Notes: generated by a model from the sequence alone, not told the origin. A DNA stretch of 8,625 nt from Nitrososphaeraceae archaeon (GCA_025937665.1 JAICQW010000073.1:1-8625), one strand, 5' to 3'. Shown: positions 1 to 5,731, counted from the first letter of the stretch. Translations and numbers: made by a program.

Positions 1-76
1 ATTAATAGTATAATGCAGAATCGATTTTAATTAACTGATAGTTTAGAATATTTGATCTTGATACCAAATAATTTAT

Positions 77-1231
77 TCATTTTAACCTAACTACTGGAAG
101 TATCAGTAAAATAATAACCAAGGCTCCTAATAACCAAGCCATCTCATACCCCAGGCTGCTCACTATACTGGAAAATAAGACCGGAACCCAGAAGACCCCG
201 AATAACGAAACACCATTTACGAAACTTACGGCAAGGGTCTGATACTGAGGTTGTTCCTTGTTGATTTCTTTTGCTTTTGCATATACTATTACAAAACCTG
301 CAGATAAGAAAAATCCTGTTATAAGGATCGATGCCGTGATAACATATAGTGAATCGGTAGCAAAACCCACCAAACTGGACGCACTAATGATACCTGAAAT
401 CAACAGTAAATTCCTTGCATTCCCAATCTTGTCGTAAAGTTTCCCGAAAAATGGAGATGAGACAAGGGCAACAATTAGACTTAGGCTTCCTATCAACCCG
501 GCATCAATTGGATTAATCTTTAAATGATCTACAAAGTAGAATACACTAAAAGTCAAAATCATACTCGATCCTGCTTGAAATCCTAGCAATGTGATTCCAA
601 GGACTATTAATGATTTGTTAAATAAAGTGCTAAAAACATGAGATACCTTAATCTTAAACTCATTCCTTATTTCATCGGCATCCCTTAGTAACGTACTGCT
701 TAGAATAATGGCAGTCGATATTCCTAACCCCCCACTCAAAATAAGTGTCGATCTCCAACCAAAGTGTTCAGCCAATATCACCCAACTAAATAATCCAATA
801 ATTCCGCCCAAGGCATGGGCTGAATTTAGTAATCCAATACCTAGTCCTTCTGATTCCTTTCCTAAATATCTCGAAACTAGGATAACACTTGGACCAAAGA
901 AACATGCCATTCCTAAACCAATTATGAATCTCAACAGAGTGATTTGCGAAGTATTACTAGCTAATCCAGTTACTAATGCTGCAGATGAGGCAATCATGAT
1001 TCCATATATGGCAATCTTTCTAGGACCATACTTTGCAGCAATGATTCCTGCAGGTACTTGGAACAGACCTACACCAATGAGAAAGCTAGCACTTATTATT
1101 CCAAGCATGGCGATATCTTCTTTAAAATCAGAAGCGACTAGGTAGAAGATAGAAGCAATGTTAAACCAATTGATTGTATATACTACTCTTGCAAGCATTA
1201 ATGAAAGAGTTGCGATTTTATGTGACTTCAT
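77..1231 (-). CDS. MFS transporter, 12 membrane helices, substrate unknown
   Basis: A 384-residue protein made almost entirely of hydrophobic helices, about 12 of them, with a longer hydrophilic loop around residues 182-204 that splits it into the two six-helix halves of the Major Facilitator Superfamily. The loop after helix 2 carries a motif A variant (G62-IIAAKYGPRK-72). A degenerate second copy lies in the C-terminal half (G263-KLYDKIG-270, then NAR). R101 at the start of helix 4 followed by GLG matches motif B, and HFGWR (156-160) after helix 5 is typical of the family. It acts in the cytoplasmic membrane, probably as a secondary transporter; the sequence does not show the substrate or direction. 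The ATG start gives a natural N-terminus before helix 1. It follows the cyclase gene on the same strand with a 74-base gap, so co-transcription is possible, although AT-rich stretches in the gap (around 1264-1287) could be its own promoter. The family call is firm. Confidence 0.93.
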   Translation of the reverse strand: MKSHKIATLSLMLARVVYTINWFNIASIFYLVASDFKEDIAMLGIISASFLIGVGLFQVPAGIIAAKYGPRKIAIYGIMIASSAALVTGLASNTSQITLLRFIIGLGMACFFGPSVILVSRYLGKESEGLGIGLLNSAHALGGIIGLFSWVILAEHFGWRSTLILSGGLGISTAIILSSTLLRDADEIRNEFKIKVSHVFSTLFNKSLIVLGITLLGFQAGSSMILTFSVFYFVDHLKINPIDAGLIGSLSLIVALVSSPFFGKLYDKIGNARNLLLISGIISASSLVGFATDSLYVITASILITGFFLSAGFVIVYAKAKEINKEQPQYQTLAVSFVNGVSLFGVFWVPVLFSSIVSSLGYEMAWLLGALVIILLILPVVRLK

Positions 1232-1305
1232 AATATGAATACATTTCTCTGAAATTGTATTGTCTGTAAATAAGGACTGTTTATACGTTCTATTGTCAAG
1301 AAACT

Positions 1306-2364
1306 CTAGTTTTGACCCATGACTACGTAATATTCAGTAATGTCTTCGAAAGCTTTTATTTTTTCGTCTTTTATTTGAATAGTTTCCATATTGAATTTTT
1401 TTGAAACCTTTTCCTTTGTATATTGCGATATAACGATTTGATCGGCCTCGGCTATCCCTTCCATCCTGCTTGCCAAATTCACATGAGTTCCTATCACTGT
1501 AAACTGGTCCCTTTCTTGACTTCCCATGAGTCCAACTAAGACAGAGCCGGTATTAATCCCGCATTTTATATCTATATTTGTATCAAAATTAGTAACCGTA
1601 CTCCAAATATCCAACCAATTTTTTTTAAAAAATTGGAATGCCTTCTTTATCTCTAGAGATGCGATAATCGCATTCGAGGCACCAATTGAACCGTCATCAT
1701 CCGTCTCCTTGAATCCAAAATACGCCAGTATGCCATCCCCAATGAATTTATCAATTATTCCACCATATTCATGTATAATTGGAACGGCTACACCAAGATA
1801 TTCATTGAGAAATACCGCAATGAGCTCTGGATGGTCTTTAAAGATTTCAGTCAATTTTGAAAAATTACTGATATCCCAAAAAACAATGGTCATTACTCTA
1901 TTCTGGATTAGGGTTGCATGAGGGTCACTCAGATATTCAATAATTGCTGGGTCCAGTTGTCTTTGAAGACGAGTCAATATTTTTTGATTTGCATTGTCGG
2001 ATATTGACAAATTTAGGTCGTCCAAAAATCTAGCCTTCTCGTCTTCTGTCATCTGGTCCTCGGGTTTGGGTAACATCCCAATCACGCCTCTTTCAGAAGG
2101 ATGCATAGTGCAGTAATATGGTATACTTTGTTGATTACTATCGATCTTAACAGTTGTAGATTCCCCCGGCAGCATGCTTCCAGTTTGAAAGAAAGGACTT
2201 GGCAAAGTAGAGTTCGCATCCCCTGAAGTCAAGTTATGTACCTTTGTATCTCGATTGATCCAAGTTATTGATTCACCTTTGACAATCTTGACAATCCTAG
2301 GCTCAAAGTACGTTATTTCTTTAGTATTCTCTTTGAATTTAGGAATAACTACAAATTGTTTCAA
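1306..2364 (-). CDS. Cupredoxin-class III adenylate/guanylate cyclase fusion protein
   Basis: A 352-residue soluble protein with two domains and neither signal peptide nor membrane helix. Residues 1-100 are a plastocyanin-like cupredoxin domain: H43 in KVHNLTSG, then C85 and H88 in PYYCTMHP, are the expected type 1 copper ligands. Residues about 115-150 form a charged linker. Residues about 155-305 are a class III nucleotidyl cyclase domain: D164 in VFWDISNF and D210 in DKFIGDG are the two metal-binding aspartates, K206 is the purine-selecting lysine, T289 in QFTVIG is the Thr of class IIIb enzymes, and N296 and R300 in VNLASR are the transition-state residues. The site therefore looks active, most likely ATP to cAMP, although GTP cannot be excluded. 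The TTG start directly follows an in-frame TGA, and a TATA-like box lies 27 bases upstream, so the start is well supported and the mRNA probably leaderless. Both domain families are clear; the idea that copper or redox state controls the cyclase is inference. The MFS gene lies just downstream. Confidence 0.94.
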   Translation of the reverse strand: MKQFVVIPKFKENTKEITYFEPRIVKIVKGESITWINRDTKVHNLTSGDANSTLPSPFFQTGSMLPGESTTVKIDSNQQSIPYYCTMHPSERGVIGMLPKPEDQMTEDEKARFLDDLNLSISDNANQKILTRLQRQLDPAIIEYLSDPHATLIQNRVMTIVFWDISNFSKLTEIFKDHPELIAVFLNEYLGVAVPIIHEYGGIIDKFIGDGILAYFGFKETDDDGSIGASNAIIASLEIKKAFQFFKKNWLDIWSTVTNFDTNIDIKCGINTGSVLVGLMGSQERDQFTVIGTHVNLASRMEGIAEADQIVISQYTKEKVSKKFNMETIQIKDEKIKAFEDITEYYVVMGQN

Positions 2365-2387
2365 TCAATTCTAAATAATTGACAGGG

Positions 2388-2394
2388 AATATAA
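2388..2394 (-). promoter_or_regulatory. TATA-like box of the cupredoxin-cyclase gene
   Basis: On the minus strand this reads TTATATT inside GGTTATATTCC. Its centre is 27 bases before the TTG start at 2364, the spacing expected for an archaeal box A driving a leaderless transcript. No ribosome binding site is seen in between. Confidence 0.5.
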
Positions 2395-2517
2395 CCTTAC
2401 TTTCATTCTTTTTACCCTAATTTGGTTTCAGACGTTCATTTTATTAAAACGTAAACTAGACAATAAAACAAATACGATGTTCAAGATGCACAAGAGATCT
2501 GTATTTCAAGAAAGACA

Positions 2518-2527
2518 TTAATTATAG
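2518..2527 (+). promoter_or_regulatory. TATA-like box of the 48-residue zinc-ribbon gene
   Basis: TTAATTATAG is centred about 24 bases before the ATG at 2547, consistent with a leaderless or nearly leaderless transcript. The region 2365-2546 between the divergent cyclase and zinc-ribbon genes holds this box and the cyclase promoter, and nothing else I can support. Confidence 0.4.
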
Positions 2528-2546
2528 TATCGGGCCTTTACAATTT

Positions 2547-2693
2547 ATGGAAGGAATTCAAAAACTAAAGTGTAGTTCCTGTGGGATTACATTCATGTCT
2601 GAAAATAATAGTCCACTTTGTCCTACATGTTCTGAAAATGCAAGTGCTCATAATCATGGAGCAGAACATAGTTGTGGCTGTGGTGGTCACTAA
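2547..2693 (+). CDS. Small zinc-ribbon protein with His/Cys-rich tail
   Basis: A 48-residue protein starting at ATG, MEGIQKLKCSSCG. Two CxxC knuckles, C9/C12 and C25/C28, separated by 12 residues, form a minimal rubredoxin- or zinc-ribbon-like fold that can bind one Zn or Fe ion. After it, residues 35-48 form a metal-binding tail with four His (35, 37, 41, 48) and two Cys (43, 45), ending CGCGGH. The tail resembles those of metal chaperones and nickel or zinc storage proteins more than DNA-binding fingers. It has its own TATA-like box and is followed by an oligo-T run and a hairpin, so it appears to be a single-gene transcript. The function is unknown: metal handling, or a small zinc-binding adaptor. 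I am confident that it is a gene because the cysteine spacing is regular and both promoter and terminator signals fit. Confidence 0.8.
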   Translation: MEGIQKLKCSSCGITFMSENNSPLCPTCSENASAHNHGAEHSCGCGGH

Positions 2694-2697
2694 CCAC

Positions 2698-2760
2698 TTT
2701 TTTTAAGTTTTGATTAATACTATTTCAAGTATCAAGCTCTTGAAAATATTTTATTTTGTT
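2698..2760 (+). terminator. Oligo-T run plus hairpin after the zinc-ribbon gene
   Basis: Seven T residues (2698-2704) begin five bases after the stop codon, the usual archaeal termination signal. A second signal follows: an inverted repeat, TATTTCAAG at 2721-2729 with CTTGAAAATA at 2739-2748 (one bulged base, nine-base loop), and then a T-rich stretch. It lies in the space between convergent genes. Confidence 0.5.
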
Positions 2761-2843
2761 CCCTTTAATAGCTTCAGATCAAGAATGCTATTGAATTCAT
2801 AACCAACTTACTATATATGATTCAATGTAGTTGTTATGTCTTC

Positions 2844-3242
2844 CTAAATAACTACAATTTCCAACTCGTCATAAGCATCTTTCACCGATAGCTCAACCAA
2901 CGTATCCTCGTAAATTAATAACCAATCTCTTAAGCCAACTATTGGAAGCTTTCTCACAAATATTTTTCCTGTCTCGATTAGAATTGCCTTTAAATACGCA
3001 AATTGCAAAGGGATTTGATTTTCGGGATTTTTTATTTTAAAAAGACTCTCTTGAAGTTCTATGCCAGGGCGACCTCCCTGAATGTTTACTGTGACGTTTT
3101 CAGCATATCTGTTTTGTATTTTGGCTGTTACATAGCTCTGTCCTATTTCAAATCGATCTATATTCAATAGCACCTGAGATCTGACAATAGGTGGCTTTGG
3201 TATTTCATGAAATAATACTTCAGATATTGCGTCAAAGAACAA
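2844..3242 (-). CDS. Hypothetical protein, 132 residues, function unknown
   Basis: I do not recognise this protein. It is soluble, without cysteines, signal peptide or membrane helix. Alternating hydrophobic patterns at residues 23-45 (VLLNIDRFEIGQSYVTAKI) and 48-56, and in the C-terminal third, suggest a mostly beta-strand fold; residues 56-60 (GGRPG) look like a tight turn. The C-terminus is acidic and hydrophobic (YDELEIVVI). No in-frame ATG lies near the N-terminus; the first start is TTG, with an AT-rich element at 3264-3280, 26-34 bases upstream, that could serve as a TATA box. The gene is divergent from the membrane-protein gene at 3443 and convergent with the zinc-ribbon gene, so it is probably transcribed alone. 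The open frame and amino-acid composition look like real coding sequence; the exact start is uncertain. Confidence 0.65.
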   Translation of the reverse strand: MFFDAISEVLFHEIPKPPIVRSQVLLNIDRFEIGQSYVTAKIQNRYAENVTVNIQGGRPGIELQESLFKIKNPENQIPLQFAYLKAILIETGKIFVRKLPIVGLRDWLLIYEDTLVELSVKDAYDELEIVVI

Positions 3243-3263
3243 GTCTTATATCAGCATTAAGTG

Positions 3264-3280
3264 GATATTATTCTATATAC
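3264..3280. promoter_or_regulatory. AT-rich divergent promoter element with TATATA
   Basis: The stretch contains ATATTATT and TATATA (3274-3279). On the minus strand it lies 26-34 bases before the TTG start at 3242; on the plus strand the TATATA lies about 23 bases before the ATG of the short frame at 3300. It may therefore fire in both directions. Confidence 0.35.
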
Positions 3281-3299
3281 AATTTTCTATGGTTCTTCA

Positions 3300-3344
3300 A
3301 TGAAAACTTTTTTCAAATCAATGGCCTGGCAGGTTTTTAATTAA
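3300..3344 (+). pseudogene. Possible stub of a DUF2061-type membrane protein gene (14 codons)
   Basis: ATG followed by 13 codons and TAA, giving MKTFFKSMAWQVFN. This resembles, from memory, the first residues of DUF2061 proteins, small two-helix membrane proteins that begin with a Lys-rich K-x-x-x-K-A-x-S/T-W-R/Q-I/V pattern. The family is usually 60 residues or longer; here the frame stops where the first membrane helix should begin, and no continuation exists in the other two frames downstream. A TATATA box 23 bases upstream fits a leaderless start. The match is short and may be chance. Confidence 0.25.
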
Positions 3345-3409
3345 GCGTAACTTTTCAAATACTATTTAATTTGTTTTATACCGCAAATTTGATTCATATT
3401 TTATAACAT

Positions 3410-3420
3410 TTTAATATATT
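3410..3420 (+). promoter_or_regulatory. TATA-like box of the DedA-like gene
   Basis: TTTAATATATT, centred about 27 bases before the TTG start at 3443, supports that start and a leaderless transcript. Apart from this box, the short stub and the divergent element, the gap 3243-3442 holds nothing I can name. Confidence 0.5.
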
Positions 3421-3442
3421 ATTTTGACTTAGTCTACCTGTC

Positions 3443-4087
3443 TTGATCACTCTTGATGAGCTAATATTGTTATATGATTACTTTGGGTATCTTGGTATTT
3501 TATTAGTGAGCTTTATCATCAGTATATTGTTCTTTCTACCAATACCTTACTTTCCACTTCCTCTCATAGCAGCTTTTAACAAGAATCTGGATCCACATAT
3601 CATCTCTCTTTCTGGAACGGTTGGTGCTGTTGCCGCAAAAATGATCATATTTTATCTTGCGTACTCTGGACGCAATTTCATTTTCAAAAAATCAAAAGGA
3701 AGAACATTGTCACTTCAAAAACTCCTAGGCAAATATGGATGGATAGGAGCATTTGTTGCCCCAATAATTCCATTTTCTGAAAATTTCATCTATATCACAT
3801 TGGGACTTACAAAATACAACCCATGGAAGTTTGCAGTATCAGTATTTGCTGGAGTTTTCTTATATAACGAGTTTATAGTATGGCTTGGAGTATTACTGGG
3901 GCGGCCATTTGTTCAAAGCATTATTTCACAATTTACAAACACAAGCAATCCTGCTGCCCTTATCATAGCCGTAATTCTTAGTGGTGCTGGAGTACTGGTT
4001 ACGTTATATTTGCTGGTAAAAATAAATTGGAACAAGATTATTGGAAAAAGGTTTCCATGGACCAGAACTGATAATTCAGATGAATAA
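3443..4087 (+). CDS. DedA/VTT (SNARE-associated) family membrane protein
   Basis: A 214-residue membrane protein with about five hydrophobic segments (roughly 12-36, 52-76, 98-122, 128-152, 170-194) and a charged C-terminal tail. The order matches VTT-domain (DedA/SNARE-associated Golgi) proteins: an early proline-rich FLPIPYFPLP (31-40) after helix 1, a Gly/Ala-rich re-entrant-like segment (SGTVGAVAAK, 57-66) followed by a helix ending in GR, a KYG-W-GAF-APIIP segment (97-110) where DedA proteins have the G-x-x-x-x-x-R-F-I-P motif, and then a helix leading to LLGR. Family members act in lipid scrambling or flipping and envelope homeostasis. The usual R of R-F-x-P-G-x-R is not kept (PIIPFSEN here), so this is a divergent member and its transport role is uncertain. 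The TTG start is favoured because a TATA-like box sits 27 bases upstream and the protein then starts just before helix 1. It stands alone on its strand. Confidence 0.82.
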   Translation: MITLDELILLYDYFGYLGILLVSFIISILFFLPIPYFPLPLIAAFNKNLDPHIISLSGTVGAVAAKMIIFYLAYSGRNFIFKKSKGRTLSLQKLLGKYGWIGAFVAPIIPFSENFIYITLGLTKYNPWKFAVSVFAGVFLYNEFIVWLGVLLGRPFVQSIISQFTNTSNPAALIIAVILSGAGVLVTLYLLVKINWNKIIGKRFPWTRTDNSDE

Positions 4088-4117
4088 TCTACAGATATCT
4101 AAGGTAAAAGACCTGTC

Positions 4118-4144
4118 ACTAGCATGTTATTCTAGTTACTTTTT
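4118..4144 (+). terminator. Weak hairpin and T-run after the DedA-like gene
   Basis: ACTAG (4118-4122) and CTAGT (4132-4136) form a five-base stem with a nine-base loop, followed at once by TACTTTTT (T-run 4140-4144). It lies 31 bases after the stop codon. The short stem makes this tentative; the oligo-T run is the more credible part. Confidence 0.3.
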
Positions 4145-4236
4145 AGGATACCAAACTAGATTCATTATCATATTACTGGGGTCCGTCGAACACGTATAAG
4201 TAAATCTTAATTAGATATAAAGTTATTTTATACATA

Positions 4237-4935
4237 TTGCATTATTGGGTAGGCTCATTTTGTCGCATATTGGATAAGAGACAGGGAAATCCGTTATTTC
4301 CTGGTGGTGTCGCAGCTATATCAGACATCATCAAGATAGTTGCCGATATAGGAAATCATATTCCTGATAAATCATGGATGCTATACTTACTGGAATTGTT
4401 CAATATTCGCAATAATCCTATTGAGTTGAATTTGATATGTCAGTTTGATAATCAAGATTATTTTGAGGCAATTTTCCAGGGCATTAATAGATACAGATTC
4501 AAAAAAGTATTACCAGTAGTTGGTCATTCATACCTGCGAATGATAATGATGTACAAGAAAAACAGACTGATTAGATATAGTCTTACTGATCAGGTCAATG
4601 GAGACACAGAAATCTTTGATTTTCCTATTGATAAAATCAATTTTGATTATGTTGGGGGTAATCAATTTACCGGAATTGAGTGGTGGAACAAAACAGGTAA
4701 TTTCCCTTATTCAATCAGATATAATGTAGAAGTATCTCAGCTTATGTTTGGATTTTTAGACAAGACCGATCCTGAGTCAATTACTTTTGTTCCTCATAAT
4801 TCATTGATACCAAATAATGATAACTCCGGGGCAGCTTATCCTATATCATTTCGAAATATAATGTTAAAGGATGGTTGTGTTTGTTACTCAGTTGAACCAG
4901 GCAAATGTAGTAATGGAATTCATTATAGTATCTAA
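4237..4935 (+). CDS. Hypothetical protein, 232 residues, family not recognised
   Basis: I do not recognise this protein. It has no signal peptide or membrane helix. The N-terminal third looks mainly helical: PGGVAAISDIIKIVADIGNH (38-57) is followed by a W-M-x-Y-L-L-E-L-F helix. The rest is rich in aromatic and beta-type sequence (e.g. IEWWNKTGNFPYSIRYNVEV, residues 148-167), suggesting a beta-sandwich or barrel. IEWWN recalls the EWW motif of AttH/lipocalin-like domains, but that is only a hint. Near the C-terminus three Cys (C211, C213, C221) lie close together (DGCVCYS, GKCSNG). The frame begins at TTG with AT-rich sequence 22-28 bases upstream (around 4206-4220); a later in-frame TTG at 4270 is an alternative start. 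The next gene, at 5063, has its own promoter, so no operon is implied. The frame is long enough, and protein-like enough, to be confident that it is coding. Confidence 0.75.
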   Translation: MHYWVGSFCRILDKRQGNPLFPGGVAAISDIIKIVADIGNHIPDKSWMLYLLELFNIRNNPIELNLICQFDNQDYFEAIFQGINRYRFKKVLPVVGHSYLRMIMMYKKNRLIRYSLTDQVNGDTEIFDFPIDKINFDYVGGNQFTGIEWWNKTGNFPYSIRYNVEVSQLMFGFLDKTDPESITFVPHNSLIPNNDNSGAAYPISFRNIMLKDGCVCYSVEPGKCSNGIHYSI

Positions 4936-5030
4936 TAGTACTGCAAATTTGACTATGAATGTTAACAGACAAATAAATCTGACTGAAGTTAAAATAAATG
5001 CTCTCCAGATTATCAATTTTAAAAATCAAA

Positions 5031-5038
5031 GTTTAAAG
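5031..5038 (+). promoter_or_regulatory. TATA-like box of the single-helix membrane protein gene
   Basis: GTTTAAAG, centred about 28 bases before the TTG at 5063. Together with the stop codon that ends the same reading frame at 5062, it fixes the TTG as the start. Confidence 0.45.
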
Positions 5039-5062
5039 CATACTCTATCCGAACTATTTTAA

Positions 5063-5269
5063 TTGATAGGATGGATTGTTCTTATATTAGCTATTCTAAT
5101 TGTTTTGGCAATGCTTGGATTAGGTTGGGAAACATTCTTTAGTGGTGTGAAGAAAGGTGCAGAGAAAATCAGTAATCTTCCACAAGTAAAAAACCTAACC
5201 GATAAAGCAAAAAGCGAATTTGATAATATAGTTGGTAACTCTACAGTTGATATTATTGCAATTTTTTAG
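5063..5269 (+). CDS. Small single-pass membrane protein, archaeal conserved type
   Basis: A 68-residue protein. Residues 3-20 form one strongly hydrophobic helix (IGWIVLILAILIVLAMLGLG) that is also the extreme N-terminus, so it is likely a membrane anchor. It is followed by GWETFFSGVKKGAEKI (21-36) and an amphipathic charged segment (45-56, NLTDKAKSEFDN). From memory, short proteins with this helix plus G-W-x-T-F-F-S-G-V-K-x-G-A are common in Nitrososphaeria; their function is not known to me. The start is TTG immediately after an in-frame TAA, with a TATA-like box 28 bases upstream. No cysteines or catalytic motif are seen. It may anchor or shape the membrane or act as a small partner subunit. 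Confidence 0.7.
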   Translation: MIGWIVLILAILIVLAMLGLGWETFFSGVKKGAEKISNLPQVKNLTDKAKSEFDNIVGNSTVDIIAIF

Positions 5270-5274
5270 AAAAG

Positions 5275-5280
5275 AAAAAA
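5275..5280 (-). terminator. Oligo-T run downstream of the reverse open frame at 5300
   Basis: Six A on the plus strand read TTTTTT on the minus strand, about 20 bases past the TAA of the reverse frame, with a second TTTT just beyond. This is where an archaeal oligo-T terminator would be expected if that frame is, or was, a gene. Confidence 0.35.
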
Positions 5281-5299
5281 TTTGTAATCTCTGACTGTG

Positions 5300-5518
5300 T
5301 TATGAAAGGGATTTGCCAGCCCCGTGTTTGGCATCCCTTCCATCATTGTTGATGTATTTGGCACTTTCGGTGAACGGACCAAAAAACGAGAGTTCTTCCT
5401 TGATTAATTGTGCACAACAAAATTTAAAACGATTTACTGGATCTCGGTCTGATGAGCTTCTTAAATAATTTGTTGTCTTACAGTCAAACTCATAATAGAA
5501 TACTCCACAATGGAATTC
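5300..5518 (-). pseudogene. Start-less protein-like frame (72 codons), probably decayed or frameshifted gene
   Basis: On the minus strand 72 codons are open between TAG (5519-5521) and TAA (5300-5302), with no ATG, GTG or TTG anywhere in the frame. The translation looks like real protein: it begins EFHCGVFYYEFDCKTTNYL, continues with DRDPVNRFKFCC and AQLIKEELSFFGPF, and ends AKYINNDGRDAKHGAGKSLS. Cys at codons 4, 13, 35 and 36 could bind metal. The stretch has visibly more G+C than the flanking spacers, and an oligo-T run follows the stop. The likeliest reading is that the start was lost to a TAG at the N-terminus or to a frameshift; an ATG frame at 5562 in another phase (23 codons) could be the displaced beginning. 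Alternatives are a rare non-standard start or a sequencing error. I do not recognise the family. Confidence 0.42.
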
Positions 5519-5550
5519 CTATAGGTAAGAGATTTAAGTGATGGAGACAA

Positions 5551-5560
5551 ATATTATACA
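5551..5560 (+). promoter_or_regulatory. TATA-like box of the C2H2 zinc-finger gene
   Basis: ATATTATACA is centred about 43 bases before the ATG at 5597. Transcription would start near 5580, leaving a short leader of about 17 bases. That leader contains GAGGGT (5585-5590), seven bases before the ATG, a plausible ribosome binding site and the only clear one in the window. The same AT-rich block reads TGTATAATAT on the other strand, so it could also drive leftward transcription into the start-less frame. Confidence 0.42.
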
Positions 5561-5596
5561 TGTTCTACACCACCTTGAAAAATAGAGGGTATTTGA

Positions 5597-5731
5597 ATGG
5601 CACAAGAAATATCAGGTAGCGATAATCTAAAATGTCATCTATGTGGTATTATGTTTGCCACTCAACAAGAAAAGCAACAGCATATGAAACTGGAACACCA
5701 GAATAAAGAAGAGCCCAGTGGGGTTGGTTAA
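5597..5731 (+). CDS. Single C2H2 zinc-finger protein, 44 residues
   Basis: Starting at ATG, the protein contains one C2H2 finger: C13-x2-C16-x12-H29-x4-H34, with the hydrophobic core residues F20 and M30/L32 near their usual places. About 12 residues precede the finger and a polar tail (NKEEPSGVG) follows. Archaea of this group often carry several such one-finger proteins; they may bind DNA, RNA or a protein partner, and the role here is unknown. Unlike most genes in the window it has a short leader with GAGGGT seven bases before the ATG, which supports the start. The region downstream to 5898 contains only the promoter of the next gene and a palindrome. Confidence 0.82.
   Translation: MAQEISGSDNLKCHLCGIMFATQQEKQQHMKLEHQNKEEPSGVG

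Noticed and set aside
1..76. Possible terminator or gene start at the left edge
   Set aside because: AT-rich sequence without a hairpin followed by a T-run, and with no open frame of note on either strand.
708..1145. 145-codon plus-strand frame inside the MFS gene
   Set aside because: Antisense shadow of the transporter gene: proline-rich, no domain, fully contained in a clear 12-helix membrane protein frame.
2475..2519. 14-codon frame starting ATG (MFKMHKRSVF) in the gap before the zinc-ribbon gene
   Set aside because: Too short, with no promoter at the right distance; likely spacer between divergent promoters.
4871..5062. 63-codon plus-strand frame overlapping the end of the 232-residue protein gene
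   Set aside because: Its first third overlaps the better-supported frame, its composition (repeated N, I, L, T) is that of translated AT-rich spacer, and the promoter of the next gene lies inside it.
5306..5339. Hairpin AAGGGATTTGCCA / TGGCATCCCTT considered as a terminator or structured RNA
   Set aside because: It coincides with the last codons of the reverse start-less frame, contains a two-base bulge, and is not followed by a T-run on the plus strand; probably incidental.
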